In this document: piece by piece, positions 35,456 through 47,408 of the stretch
Layout: the number at the start of each line of letters is the position of its first letter
Position numbering within the stretch: the stretch's first letter is position 1
Source of the DNA: Catonia carolina
Lineage: Eukaryota > Arthropoda > Insecta > Hemiptera > Achilidae
Reading direction: 5' to 3'
DNA: 64,000 nucleotides
Assembly (NCBI GenBank): GCA_035578175.1
Contig: JAQMRL010000003.1
Span: forward strand, 98,005,969 to 98,069,968
The notes under the pieces: model-generated
Seen by the model: the letters and a program-made list of their open reading frames with translations, nothing else
Told to the model about the DNA's origin: nothing
The model's database searches: none
Translations under genes and position numbers: made by a program

Positions 35456-35835
35456 GACGAAGTATATGTTGGAGCAATATCAGACTTCTTTTAGGAAAAA
35501 AATCGAAGAGGATGAAGAAACGGATGAGAAACGAGCGAGGGACGGAAAATGCAATTTTATTACCAATAAGCCCATTGCGATTGAATTATTAGAAAAGAGA
35601 CACCGCGATATGTTCTTATTCAGATTCAAGTTAATTCAAAATACCAAATTGTTAATACTTGTGCACGAACAGAGAAAAATTCATTTAACTTAAATTATAT
35701 CGTTGCTACTTTACTGAAACATACATATACAATATTTTATGGTACAGTACAAGCTAGTTACCTACTACATGTATTGACTTACAGATTAGAAAAAAATTCT
35801 CAAACACTGTATCGAGTGTATAACTGGAGTGAAAC

Positions 35836-36235
35836 GTGGGTGAATGGGGCTGTAGAAAGGAAGAGGATAGAAGCTTTTCAAATGTAGTGTTATATGAAAA
35901 TGTTAAGATTAGGTGGGTGGACGAAATAAGAAATTTAGAGGTTCTTAGGCAAGTGGATAAAAAACGAAGTATACAGAAACATCTAACCAGAAGATGGGAT
36001 AGGTTGGTGGGGAATATCTTAAAAGAGCCAGGTATTGGTCTATCAATAATTGAGAGTAACACTGAGGGAGTGAATTGTTTGGAGAGGCAAAGGTTAGAAT
36101 ATATATATATGCAAATTATTACAAAAATGATGTAGGGTGTTACAGGTATGTAAATATGGTACGACTTGCGCAAGAAAAAACAGCTTAGACATCAGCATCA
36201 CACCAGTCGAGAGACTAATGAAAACAACAAGCCAA
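35836..36235 (+). pseudogene. LINE 3' fragment (endonuclease-RT C-terminal domain)
   Basis: 99-codon frame with IRWVDEIRNLEVLRQV, IQKHLTRRWDRLVGNIL and RQRLEYIYMQIITKMM, the LINE C-terminal pattern. The continuation DVGCYRYVNMVRLAQE in a shifted frame matches the fragment at 20605-20745. Confidence 0.65.
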
Positions 36236-36280
36236 TAACAAAACATTAGTTTCGTGAAATGACGCCGGTGTTTTATCTCT

Positions 36281-36340
36281 CTTCTATCTTCTATCTTCTT
36301 CTTCTTCTATCTATCTTCTATCTATCTTTCTATATATAAA
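36281..36340. repeat. TCTTC/TATC microsatellite
   Basis: About 60 bases of CTTCTATCTTC-type simple repeat. Confidence 0.85.
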
Positions 36341-37109
36341 GCCCCAGCCACTGAAGCCACTAATGACTCACTGATGGAAATTCTCGCCTATTAGGAGGTA
36401 TCTAAAAGCAAAATCTCTGAGGACTGGTTTTGTCGGGCGTCGGCTGAAACCCCCAGGCAAAATGCCAAATTTAAGGTACATCTTCCCGAAAGCTCAGGGG
36501 ATGCGTCCGAATATTTCAAACTTTTTAACGAAGTTTCGTAGCGCAAAGGCCACTGCGACCATTTTTGTTCCCCTCCCGAAGTACGTTAAGATCATATATA
36601 TAAAGTTGCCCTTAACCCGCCGGTTTGCTGGAAAAACTCAAAAAACAAAAATTCGGCTTTTTCGGGGTTGCAGTTTTTAGGTTTTTCTTTGTAACACTAC
36701 GAAGACGGGTTTCATCGACAAATTTTTATTAGGACCACATTACACTAACTCCCGGAATCACGGGTGACTTTTCAAATTTTAGATCAAGGTTCTACGGGGT
36801 TTGGTACCCTTATTTAAAAATTATGAAATTTTTATAAATTAAAAAATCTGTTAATGGTATGTTGTTTGGAGTTGAAAACTACATAAAAATATAATAATCC
36901 GAAAATTTTAAAGTTGCACCCTCTTTTTTGCAGTAGGGTTTGTATTTTTTTATCTTCTAAACGGTGCATCGTAAAAATAAATTGTATAGTATATTTTTTG
37001 TACCCCTTTTAATGTACTTCAAAACCATATAGCTTTTGTTGTTCTCAACTTGCCGGTTCGGTGAGAAAATTCAAGAAACCAAAATTTCGCCTTTTTTGGG
37101 GTTGCAATT
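36341..37109. other. unassigned, less AT-rich block
   Basis: 36341-36800 looks like part of an interspersed repeat (GCCCCAGCCACTGAAGCCAC and onward), but no second copy lies in the window and no protein is recognised. Confidence 0.4.
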
Positions 37110-37250
37110 TTTAATTTTTTTTTTTTTTTTTGGTTTAACGTTGGACTGTTTTGCAAATTGCCGCTAATGCAGACGGTGAAGGATGAAATGAATTTTTTGT
37201 AACGTATGAAAAAATGCCATGCCCGAGTGGGATTTGAACCCAAGACCTAT
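37110..37250 (-). repeat. SINE family 2 fragment
   Basis: The minus strand carries GGGCATGGCATTTTTTCATACG and GTCTGCATTAGCGGCAA blocks of family 2, with a T-run (its poly(A)) at 37110-37130. The tRNA head is missing. Confidence 0.6.
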
Positions 37251-37387
37251 AAATTTCTTAAATAGTACAATTCTTAAATATGTGTAACAAAATAATATAA
37301 CAATGGGGTAAATGAAACTGTGTTGCTAAGAAACAGTAGTCAAGGTTAGGTCCCGCAGTAAATATTTTAATGTAAAAATTTTAAAGA

Positions 37388-37570
37388 ATGAAAAAAGTCA
37401 ATATTGGAATAATACTTGCGATAAGCTTCGGGCTGGGGCTGCTCTTGTGGTGGCAGCCGTGGAGGCGGCCACCCGCTCCAGCCATGGAGGAGGAGGACTC
37501 CTCGGAAGATGAGGAGTCCCACCCTCCTCCAAAGCGGGACCCAAGTAGGCCCCGTTTGGGTGAACAATAA
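37388..37570 (+). other. GC-rich short open reading frame, unidentified
   Basis: 60 codons from ATG 37388 to TAA 37568: a hydrophobic N-terminus (IGIILAISFGLGLLLWW, a possible membrane anchor), then Arg/Pro-rich and acidic stretches (MEEEDSSEDEESHPPP) and a basic end. The stop overlaps an AATAAA hexamer. GC content is far above the surrounding sequence. Several frames on the minus strand are open too, which is expected for GC-rich DNA and lowers confidence. No family recognised. Confidence 0.25.
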
Positions 37571-38547
37571 AGTGAGTAAACACACATTAATTTCTACTTT
37601 ACTATCTCGTCTTTATCAATATACTATACTACTAGTAACCATGAAATTGCGAGCCTAGGGTCTATTTAGACAGTAATGCAGTGTTGCCGTATTTGCCAGA
37701 GTGGGAACAAACTGTTTACTTCTTTTACGGTTATTTCTTTATCACAAAAGTTATAAATTTTACTTTGTTCTTGCTTCAGGATTGTTAGCCAAATTTTAAA
37801 AAAGCTCACACACATTACTGATTATTTTTTTACTTTGTTTTCTAAGCTCTTTCTTTTGCCAGTCTCTAACGACGGTCGCTACTCAGAGGCGATTTACCGA
37901 ATTGTTCGCAAAATCACTAAATTCATTCATATTTACAACTAAAATTACAGTTACTATAAACTAAAAAAAGAAAATTTAAATTTTTTAAAGAAAGGCTGTA
38001 TTAAACAATTAAACGGTAGGGCTAAAAAATAAACAAATGTTTAAAACGAAAACGACTTTAAAAAACACCTCACAAACATTTCGAAACGTTGTGTACGTTA
38101 CGCTTACATTGAACTGACTGAGTGAATAAATTCTAATGCCTCCAGCAGGGCGGGTGAAGTGCAAAAACTGAATGGCAGGACGGGTGGAGTTACACGACTT
38201 TATGGTTTACATGAAAGCTCTCAATTTCGTGGTTAACAGCAAAGAAATTCCCGTATGCCAATAAAATACACGCAAAAAAAACTACTGGGAAAAAAAGATT
38301 TAACGTAACTAAGAATACATAATTTGTTATTAATTAACAATAATTTAGATTTAATATTAATTAATTTATATGATTTAAAAATAAAGAAACGCAAAGATTA
38401 ATAACGTTTAATTAGCTATTATTAATGGTAGCAAGTAAAAATAGTAAATACAACAAAAAATAATTTTGATAATTATTTTCTATGCACCGTACAGTGTTTT
38501 TACTATATGTTCTTAAAGCAACATATTGTTATTTTGAATAGTGTTAT
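37571..38547. other. no feature seen
   Basis: AT-rich noncoding sequence between the GC-rich ORF and a SINE-like repeat. Confidence 0.5.
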
Positions 38548-38860
38548 TTAGGTTTACAGCCACATGCTGGTTTGAATCTCTAGAGATTTAACTAAATAAA
38601 ACGAGGAGACAGGTGTTTTACTAATGCCTTCCTCACCAAGTGGAAAAGTATGCTCATCAGCATTCCAGGCCCTCCGAAAAGCATCTTCTTTCCTCCCTGC
38701 AAAAATACACCTCTACTTCATTCACCACAGGGTCTGGCTGTATAGTGAAATTCATTACACTTAGAAAAACTAATGTCGTTTACACCTTCACCGTTTCTGT
38801 TCTAAAATAGTTCAGGCATACAATTTGCTGACTATGTAATAAGAAACAGAAATATTTTTT
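38548..38860 (-). repeat. SINE-like repeat (family 4)
   Basis: Minus-strand copy: CACCACAGGGTCTGGCTGTA and TAATAAGAAACAGAAATA correspond to the inner and starting blocks of the 30541-30868 copy. Confidence 0.55.
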
Positions 38861-39082
38861 TAGCCTTAGGACTAGCAGATAGAGTTCAAATAATTTAATA
38901 CTTCACCTGCCTTTTATGGGCAATTTTCAATAGTACAGTAAAACTATGTAAAGATTTAAAATGCCAACAACGAACAACGATTCCTTACGCACCGTTCACT
39001 CATCCTGTAACCGCTGAGTCGCTTGGCCTGTGCGATATGTGCCTTTGGGGGCGATTCACTACCACCACAATTACAAAAGAAA

Positions 39083-40024
39083 TCTTGTGTGAAACACTCA
39101 AACGATATCCTCTTGCCAATGAAAACAATGAACAAAATATAACATTAGAAATATATCATTAGAAATAATTAGAATTACACAAAAATGAACCTCAAAGTCA
39201 TAACCAAATTTTAATCATGAGTGAATGATGCAAATGAAAACTAACTTTAGTTTGGCTTAGTAGTAATACACGAGATATGACTCTTTGAAGCTTAACTAGG
39301 CTCTATAGAGACAAATATTTATAATAAAAGTTGTAAATCTTTTTATTTCTTATAAATCTGATTGTATACACTTTTGTTGTTAAAAGTATACTAAAGCCGA
39401 AATCTTAAAGAAATCAATATTTTACAGATTTTCATGAGAAAAAAGTCACTAATTACCGCTAAAGTAAGCGATATACTAAAAATTGTTTGGAATAAAGTTG
39501 TAGGTTTTTCAATGTTCTCTGTACTACAACCATCTGTACACTTTTGCTATATAGCATATTAGAGCTGCAATCAAAAAAACAACCATTTGTTTCTTCGAGA
39601 GCACAGCCTCTTAAATTTTTTTTATTGACATGGCGCTTACCCTGTCTTGTAGACCATAAAAGATGTAGTAATTGAGGTAGTATTTTAAAAAAAATCGTAA
39701 GAACTTTTTTAAGATAAATGCAATAAAGTGAAAAATTAAACGAAAAAACTACTACTTACGGTTGATCGATTTTGATGAAAATGTTAGAGTCGGGTCCTCT
39801 AGTAGTATACCTAACTTAAGTTTCAAGTTTCAACTTTTTACGATGTTCCGTGTTCGAGATTTTTTCACACACTCGCGCACATACACACACATACCAATCG
39901 CTAGAAACATGATTTTGGATTCAGGGGGGTCTGAAAACGTGAATCCGGTCAAAACTCGATTTCAAAAAATCGATATAGAAACCATAATTTCCCTCCTATA
40001 TATTCATATAGGCAAGAGAAAATA
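39083..40024 (-). mobile_element. helentron-like repeat
   Basis: Complete but diverged copy, from AATCTTGTGTGAAACACTCA (hairpin end) to GGCAAGAGAAAATAAT (terminal repeat, one substitution). A CA-rich tract lies at 39868-39890. Confidence 0.65.
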
Positions 40025-40839
40025 ATACGCTAGTGAGTAGGGTTGCGCTATCGTCCTAAATGTTACTTTTAAGAAAACTCTGCGAAAAGTTAACGTGATC
40101 AATATTATGTTAGTAAAAGTCTAGTTTTCCGGGTAAAGAAATCGATTAACAAAAGTCAGCGCTTAATACCTTCAGTTTTTCTTTCTTAACTCTTCAGTTA
40201 CAAGATATTTGTATATTTCTAAGCCCCGGAGGGGGGTCGTACCTCGGATTTATCCTGTGGGTTTCAGAGGGTCAGGAACAAAATGGTCTCCTGTATTTTT
40301 CGCTACAAAGCTTCCTTATGGGTTTAAGAGCACGTTACATTTACCTCTAGGTTATAACAAGACTAATATCAGTAATACGTAGATACTCATACCTATAATG
40401 AATATATAGGAAGGAAAATATTGTTTTTATTTTTTAATTATTCTAATAATTTTTAACAATAAAAAAATATATTCGCAGTTGGATTTGATCCACCTATCTC
40501 TAAAATTTACAATACTTAAATAGAAAACGGTTACAAATGAATATATTTTGAGCTAAAAATACAGCTTAAAATGTATCTACATTGATATTTTTAAGAGGTC
40601 TAAATATTTTTTAATTATTCCTGATTGCAACTAGTGTTCATTTATTCGAGGGAAGAAAATATTTGCAAACTAATGAAAATCAATGCTATTTCGCTATAGT
40701 TCAAATATTGTGGAATCCCGGTATAGGACAATCGGTAAAAATTGTTTGCGGCTCGTGGTAGGCATTTTATGATAAAATCATATACATAGAGGTTTTGCAT
40801 GCAGAATTTTACAGGTGCAGAGGTAGAAATGTAAAAGAT
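40025..40839. other. no feature seen
   Basis: AT-rich; no coding frame or repeat match beyond the adjacent helentron-like copy. Confidence 0.5.
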
Positions 40840-41083
40840 AATAACCACATTTATATCCTCTGAGAGTAATGAATTTCGTATCGCTATGCAGCCAGACCAT
40901 GTGGTGAATGAAGTGAAGTTATCGTTTGATGCAAGGTGGAAAGTAGATGCTTTTCACAGGACCTGGCATGCTGATAAGAATATTTTTATATTCAGTAGGG
41001 AAGACAATGGGAAACCACCTCACTCTTCGTTTTACTTAGTAAAGCTTCTAGAGGATCAAACCAGCCTTTAGGCTGATGACCTA
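40840..41083 (+). repeat. SINE-like repeat (family 4), 5'-truncated
   Basis: Carries GCAGCCAGACCATGTGGTG and ends CCAGCCTTTAGGCTGATGAC. Confidence 0.55.
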
Positions 41084-41571
41084 AACAATAAGCACATGTG
41101 CAATTTCATTTAAATTACTTATTAAATGCAAAGTACACTTTGATTTTGTTAAATCCTGCGTAGGAAAAGCCAGTGATCGGGAATGAGTTGTATATTATTG
41201 ATAATAATTAATTACTAAATACTTTGTCATAATTTTATTATATACGTAGCTTATTGAAACTTAAACTAGTAATAACATTTTAAATTATTGAATCGGTCAT
41301 TTTAGAAAACCCAAAGGTCAAAAAACTAATATTTGGTGAATTAAAAAACTGGTAATTTACTACGTTTCAATAAAAAAAACAATGTTAAACAATAAAGTTT
41401 GTTCAGAAAACTATTCGATTTTATACAAAATATATACTTTTGTCTTTTTATGGATAATTCACTTGTTATGATTGAAAAAATTAAATTAAAGATTGGAGTA
41501 AAATATAACCTTAGGTTTTTTTCTGTAAAATACGTTGTTAGACCAGAAAAAGCAGTATTGTTTTATATTAG

Positions 41572-43320
41572 TTGAAGGGGTCGGGAAAAGACAGTACTAA
41601 CCCACATCAACATATTTTTACGCAATAGCATTTTAAAAGTTTACTGAAATCTACATATCATGTTTATGAATTTTTTTGTTTAACATTTATTATTTTCTGT
41701 TAGTTTAGGTTTTTAAGAATATAAATATAGCATCCTGTCCGAACCGAGCTGCACGTTTTATTTTTACGGAATATTTAAGAAAAATCATGATGGCCATTTT
41801 GTGGGTTAGCATTATTTTCTTCCTGGGATTTCACAAAATATAAGGGGTTAGCATAATCGAAAACTGAAGTATAACCGGTTTTATTCAGAAAATGTTGTTT
41901 GACAAGATAAATTCCTGCTCAATAGTTTGAACATTTTCTTCACTTTCAGATACAGGACTTGTATGCAAGTTCTGGTAGTATTAATGATATAGGCCATATG
42001 GCAGGAGTTTATTCATTTCAATGAGTTTTTTTTCTTATCGGTACAGTTCCTTTCTTTGTATTTTGTTTTAAGTTGCCATTTCATACTAGGATTGTCGCTT
42101 TTTTCAGTGAAACCTCTCTGAATTTCTAATTAACAAGGTACTTAATTTCATAGTCACAGTCATTTCTTTTTCAAACAAATATCTTTAGTGAAAGTTACAC
42201 CATTTCCATTTATATCGATGTTCTCGTATTCTTCTTGTGTTGATGTTCTGTCTCAGTCATCCTTAGTCAGGTTTGTCACATTAAACTTTGATTTTCTGCA
42301 ACACTTAAATATTATCACCCAATTGATCTGGAGTGTTCTCTTCGTTTGTTTATGTTTCCCTATTTCTCTTGCGAGAGCGAGGAGGTTTCACGGAGAAAAA
42401 CGTGGTGATCGGCTTCTGGAATCCAGGTTTTATTCTAGGTAGATAGGTTTTATTCTAGAGATCCAGTAGACACTGGATCTCTATTTGGTCTCACCCAATT
42501 TTTCCTGTAATAGAAAATGACTTTGAGTTAGAAGTCCAATGAACACATTAAAAGACATTGACTGAAGTCTCTCGTAAGAACTAGCCATAGTAGCTTAATA
42601 ATTTTAAAAAATAATAGTCATTATGACTACAGACCATGCACAGATAATATTAATATCATGTTTATTTTTAAGCTTTTTTTACCATTTATATAAATGTTAA
42701 CTCATTACACTATTGTGTGACTAAATAATATGCAAGATACCAGGAATGTAGTTACTAAAATTAAAAAAAATTAATACGCTTACTTTAAAATAATTAAAAT
42801 TTTTATCCTAGCATATTATCTTTACCATTTTTAAAAACCACGTTTCTTTAAATAATGTCGGCTGATGGAAAAATTTTCTTAACTCACACTATATTTTCCA
42901 ACTCCAAGTACTAGGGCAAAACAGTGCTAACCCTCAAAGAACGTTTTTTTACACTACTCAAAATAAAGAAACTAGGCCATAATTAAAATATTGTTTAGGT
43001 GCCAAATGCCTTCAAAAATATTACATCAAATAGTTGAATCACTACGTGCCACAGGAATATAATAAAAAAATCTTATGCTAACAACACCATTTTTAGGATA
43101 CTTTAAGAATAAAATAATCCACACTTACCTTTAAATCATCTTCTGATGCACTACATAGTAGGTAAGAAGTCAGGAACAGCATCATTACATGTTCACAGTC
43201 ACTATCTTTATTACTAGAAACCGCCTCAAATACCTCTCAAATTATTTTAGCGGGAAATTAAACATTACCGGCCGTTGATTGTTGGGTTAGCACTGTCTTC
43301 CACCCAAACATTATAGTGAA
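41572..43320. repeat. AT-rich block with four copies of an ACAGTRCTAACCC motif
   Basis: ACAGTACTAACCC near 41593 and ACAGTGCTAACCC near 42920 lie on the plus strand; related inverted GGGTTAGCA/GGTTAGCACTGT motifs lie near 41812 and 43285. The outer pair, with neighbouring GGAAAAGACAGT and ACTGTCTTCC, could be terminal inverted repeats of an unclassified element of about 1.7 kb. No gene is visible. Confidence 0.35.
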
Positions 43321-44674
43321 ACAACTAGAGTCAAAATAATGCAAGGTGTTTGCAGAGCACTCTGTGCAAGAAATAGCAAACCTTTTGCAAATTTTTCCTA
43401 ACTCCTACTGCTACTCCAAACATAGTGTTTTAAAAGTTTTTTCCTAATTTGTAAATCAATGTTTGTAGTCAGTAAGCTGTTTTATATTAGTTACTTTATA
43501 TTAAGTAAGTTGCTTATAGTTAGATTATTAATTCCCTATTTTTCCTTTACAGTTACAGTATTACCGGAAATCATACTGGCAAACGTATAACCACGTGTGT
43601 GCAGGCATGAGTTGCGGAAATAATTTTATATGAAGTACTCCTTGTACATGGTACACCTCGTATAGCATTTGATAAACTAAACGAAAATAATTACATTACT
43701 AAATTACAATGATTCCGTCTATCATAAATAGAAGCTTGATCCACACAGTTGTATTAAAAAATAATATCGGATATATTGTTATATGATTTAATTCATTGTC
43801 CATATTAGTAATTATTTTAAGGCGATTTGAAATGAAATGGTATTGAATGAAATTCATTAATCTAGACGATACATAAGAAAACTGTGTTGGACAAATATTT
43901 AGTTTTACATAATCCAATCTTAAAGTAATAATTGTTGGACGTAAATTATAATTTGTGTTCTTCTTCTCAAAAAGGTTCCTATTTCCTATTTTTTCCTATT
44001 TTTTTATTGATTCCTTTTTACTTTATAAGATTCGATTTACCTATAATATCATTTCTTTCATGTATAATTGTTTAAACCAGCCTATCGGCTTTTGACCTAA
44101 ACAACATATTCTACAAAAAAATCTATCAGCTTATTAAAAACAATACTTAGGTTACAAACTACTATACAAAACCGTATCTATTTATATTTGAGGGATCACA
44201 GATTGAAGTTTTCAAGAAATAAATGAATACATATTAATATAACTAGCATAGTAGACCTGTGCGAATATTCGCACAATGTTCTTTAAAACCGTGTAGTAAG
44301 TTACAAAATTACGTTCGGTGAAACTCTGTATTTAAGAGTTAATAGAACTCCTATTTAAATATATAGATTACTATACTAATTTAAGAATTGCATATTTTAC
44401 TAATAAGGTCTGTTTATATGTTCTTCAGTGAATACCGGGTCCCCACCTCAATTGAAATTTAAAGTGAAATTAACAAAGAACCAAGAGGAGGAAGTACTTA
44501 AAAACAAACACCAGTGAGAAGACAGACGTAGTACATTTGACACAAGAGGAGAGTAGAATATGTTACCGATTATGACTAATATAAAAAAAAAACACCGAAC
44601 AATGACAAACAGATAAATGCCTCTGATCAATTCTCAAGCCTCACACCTGAATATTACAAGTATATATAGTATAT
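43321..44674. other. mostly featureless, one 30-bp SINE-like piece
   Basis: 44073-44105 matches the family 4 3' end (CCAGCCTATCGGCTTTTGACC); the rest is AT-rich with nothing recognised. Confidence 0.5.
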
Positions 44675-44737
44675 ATAGTAGGCGTTGATTAGTATTGTAT
44701 GGTACGAGGCCATACAATACTAATCAACGCCTACTAT
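44675..44737. repeat. perfect 28-bp-stem hairpin with 7-base loop
   Basis: 44675-44702 pairs perfectly with 44710-44737 (core GGCGTTGATTAGTATTGTAT); loop at 44703-44709. It is preceded by a short TATATAGTATATATAG repeat. Confidence 0.9.
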
Positions 44738-44819
44738 TACCAGATATAGACTTTCATGCCTCTAAGACCAGATGGATCACTTTCTTTTCACCTAATATAT
44801 ATGTGTCATTTATATTTTT

Positions 44820-45670
44820 CTTATTTTAATAAAACTTTTAACAATCTTTTGTAAATTCATTTTCATTCGACTTTCAAACGACTGGAGTAATAAACGTAAA
44901 ATTACACCTTTTTAATAGTGTTAATATTGACAATACATTGTCCAATGTTAATTTCTCTACACGTCAAATTTGCTGGGAAGAACGGTATCATGTTAAATGA
45001 ATTACTTAATGTAATTAATTAAATGGAAATTTCAATTTATAAATCTGACCTTAATTTTAAGACCTTAATTTTAAAAATTTGTATGGCTATAATTACAATT
45101 AATAGCAATTTTTAGTAGGCAACCTTAATAATCTCTAGCTTATTGCACATGCCTTATTTCAGTTGTTTAATTACCTGATAAAGATGCCTTGGCCAAAAAT
45201 GTCTTAAATGGTACAAACATATTTACGTCTAATACATTGCCCCTCATGTTGTGATGTACCTGTTAAATATCTGATAAAGACACCTACTGACCTAATAAAA
45301 ACACCTCACCCAAAAAATGACTCCAATGCTACAAATATATTTACGTCTAAAATGTTGCTTTTCATGTTGTGTATATAACTCTTAAATACCTGATAAAGAC
45401 ACCTCCTTATTTGGTAAAAACGCCTCGTCCAAAAATGACTCCAAAGCTACTAACATATTTATGGCTAATAAATTGCCTCTCATAATGTGTATATTTAATT
45501 TTGTCACCTTTTATTATTAATAAAAATCAAATTAGTTGTTTAAAATTTTTTGAAGACTCATTTTTTCTGTTTATTTAACGACTGAAGAAATAAAAGTAAG
45601 GTTACACCCTTTGAATAAGTGTTAATGTTGACAGTACATTATCCAATGTTAATTTCCATAACGAAAATTT
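44820..45670. repeat. 118-bp tandem repeat flanked by a direct duplication
   Basis: 45170-45490 holds three diverged units of about 118 bp (recurring CCTGATAAAGA, CCAAAAATGACTCCAA and ATATTTACGTCTAA); the first unit lacks about 23 bases. The flanks 44835-44975 and 45550-45670 are direct copies of each other (TTACACC.TTT, GTGTTAAT.TTGACA.TACATT). Noncoding. Confidence 0.65.
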
Positions 45671-46009
45671 TGTTGGTAACCACAGTATAACTTTATTTTA
45701 ATAACATTATTTGCAATCTGTTTATTAAAAATAAACTATAAACAAATCTTTTGAATTAACAAATGACAAGTTGAGGCCTCATTACCCTGAGTACATTTCA
45801 TAATATCAATTATTCATTTGTTAAAAGAGAAAATTACAATGTACAAAGATATTTTTTATTTTACAATAGGGAATACTTTTCACTATGTACCTTTAAACTC
45901 TTTCAGACGAGTGCAAAAAATGGTAACGATTAAGGCGCCTAACTTCTTCCGCATTGTTTAGAAGACTAATGGCTAAATCGTTTTTGTGACTTTCAAGTCT
46001 TGCCTAATA

Positions 46010-47214
46010 TTTTCAATTAAAACGCCTGACCTCGTCTATTACATCAGGAAGATTACAATAATGTTGTATTTCTGCATTTTTGCAAACCATAGTGCTCTTT
46101 TAGTAGCCCGAAGAACCTTTTTCTGGAACCTCTATCAGCCAGTACATCCTTTTGTATTTTAGATCTAATTCATTCTTCTACATCCTCTTATGGGTTTTTT
46201 AAGTTAACCACCTGTCAAGATGCATACACAGGTACTTTACAACTTCACTTCTTGGTAAATCAATACCTCCTAATATTACTGGTGGACAAGTATTTCTCCC
46301 AATTATAAATGTAACATGCTGCGAATTTGCAGTATTTATCTTCACTTTCCATTTTTGAAGCCATGGTAGGATTTGGTCTAAACATTCCTGAATTTTGTTT
46401 GAAGCAACTATCTGTTGGCCAGTATGTTGGTTGTCCCGTCAACATTGTGACAAAACTATGAGCATCAAAACATACTTTCAATTCTGGTTCATGAGGATTT
46501 ATCAGACGGGAACTCTAAGGAACATGCTTCGAGTATCAGTCTCCACCTGCTACATATCTCTGCCCTAAAGTTTTAAAAAAAAAACGAATAACATATTTTG
46601 CTGAGTGTGCCCTTGGTGGTAGTGCACAGAAGAAATCACTGAATCACCAAACCAATCCTTAACTTGAATTGTAGCTGTCTGTAATTGGCCAGTTCTATAT
46701 CCCGAAAGAAGAAGAATCCCGATCAGAAGAATGGGGAAAAATCGGGAGGTACTGACCACTATCAAGTCTCGAACGCTACAGTACTTCGGGCACATTATGA
46801 GAAATACAACCAGATATGCCCTTTTGCAAGCCATTCTACAAGGGAAAATATTTGGAAAGCGGGGACCAGGTAGAAGAAGATCATCCTGGTTGAAGAACCT
46901 CAGAGTCTGGTACAATACAACTTTGGTACGGCTTTTCCGAGTTGCTGCAGACAAGATGAAGATTGCAATGATGATCGCCAACACTCGTAATGGATAGGCA
47001 CATCAAGAAGAAGATATCCCGAAAGTTCGCAATGTTTAATCGAATTTCGAACTAAAATTTCCGTACCACCATGAGCAGTTCCATCAGTATGGTTAGTGTT
47101 GTAAAAAGAATATCCGTTTAATTTTAAATAGGTTAAATTGGTTTCAGAAATTATGAGCACACCTAATTTATTTAAGTTAAGTAAAAGTTCGATTTCTTGC
47201 GCACGAAGCAACAA
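46010..47214 (-). pseudogene. jockey-like LINE, internally deleted and split
   Basis: From 47214 downward the minus strand gives an N-terminal endonuclease piece (LGVLIISETNLTYLKLNGYS, TDGTAHGGTEILVRNSIKH). After the 46709-47013 insertion it continues TGQLQTATIQVKDW. A large deletion then joins STGQPTYWPTD to the RT C-terminus in shifted frames (LPWLQKWKVKINTANSQHVT, NTCPPVILGG, VKYLCMHLDRWLT). Multiple stops; inactive. Confidence 0.7.
46709..47013 (+). mobile_element. 5'-truncated LINE 3' fragment inside the jockey copy
   Basis: Exact 12-bp target duplication ATATCCCGAAAG at 46697-46708 and 47014-47025, tail AAGAAG. Open frame 46731-46997 (TIKSRTLQYFGHIMRNTTRY, RRRSSWLKNLRVWYNTT, KMKIAMMIANTRNG), the same C-terminal family as 25419-26249. 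Confidence 0.85.
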
Positions 47215-47336
47215 ACCGTATAAGTTCCAGCAGCCGATCCTTTGACTTTTTATTTGCAGAGTTTATTCACTACAGTAGTAAGCAATCCCATTAAGTTACT
47301 CATTCGCTGTGCTGCATACACGTTGTTCAAGGGTTA

Positions 47337-47408
47337 CAAAAAATAGTTCTGTTTATTATCTCATGGGCAGGTAATTATTTGACTGAACTTTTTAAGAACA
47401 GACGAAGT
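47337..47408 (+). repeat. SINE-like repeat (family 4) fragment
   Basis: AAATAGTTCTGTTTATTATC and AAGAACAGACGAAG match the first 70 bases of the family. Confidence 0.5.

Noticed and set aside
37367..37587. Three overlapping minus-strand frames at 37.4-37.6 kb
   Set aside because: Several open frames in one GC-rich stretch are expected by composition; none has a recognisable motif.
45170..45490. CRISPR-like array
   Set aside because: Units of 118 bp are diverged over their whole length, with no short conserved repeat separated by unique spacers, and the DNA is eukaryotic.
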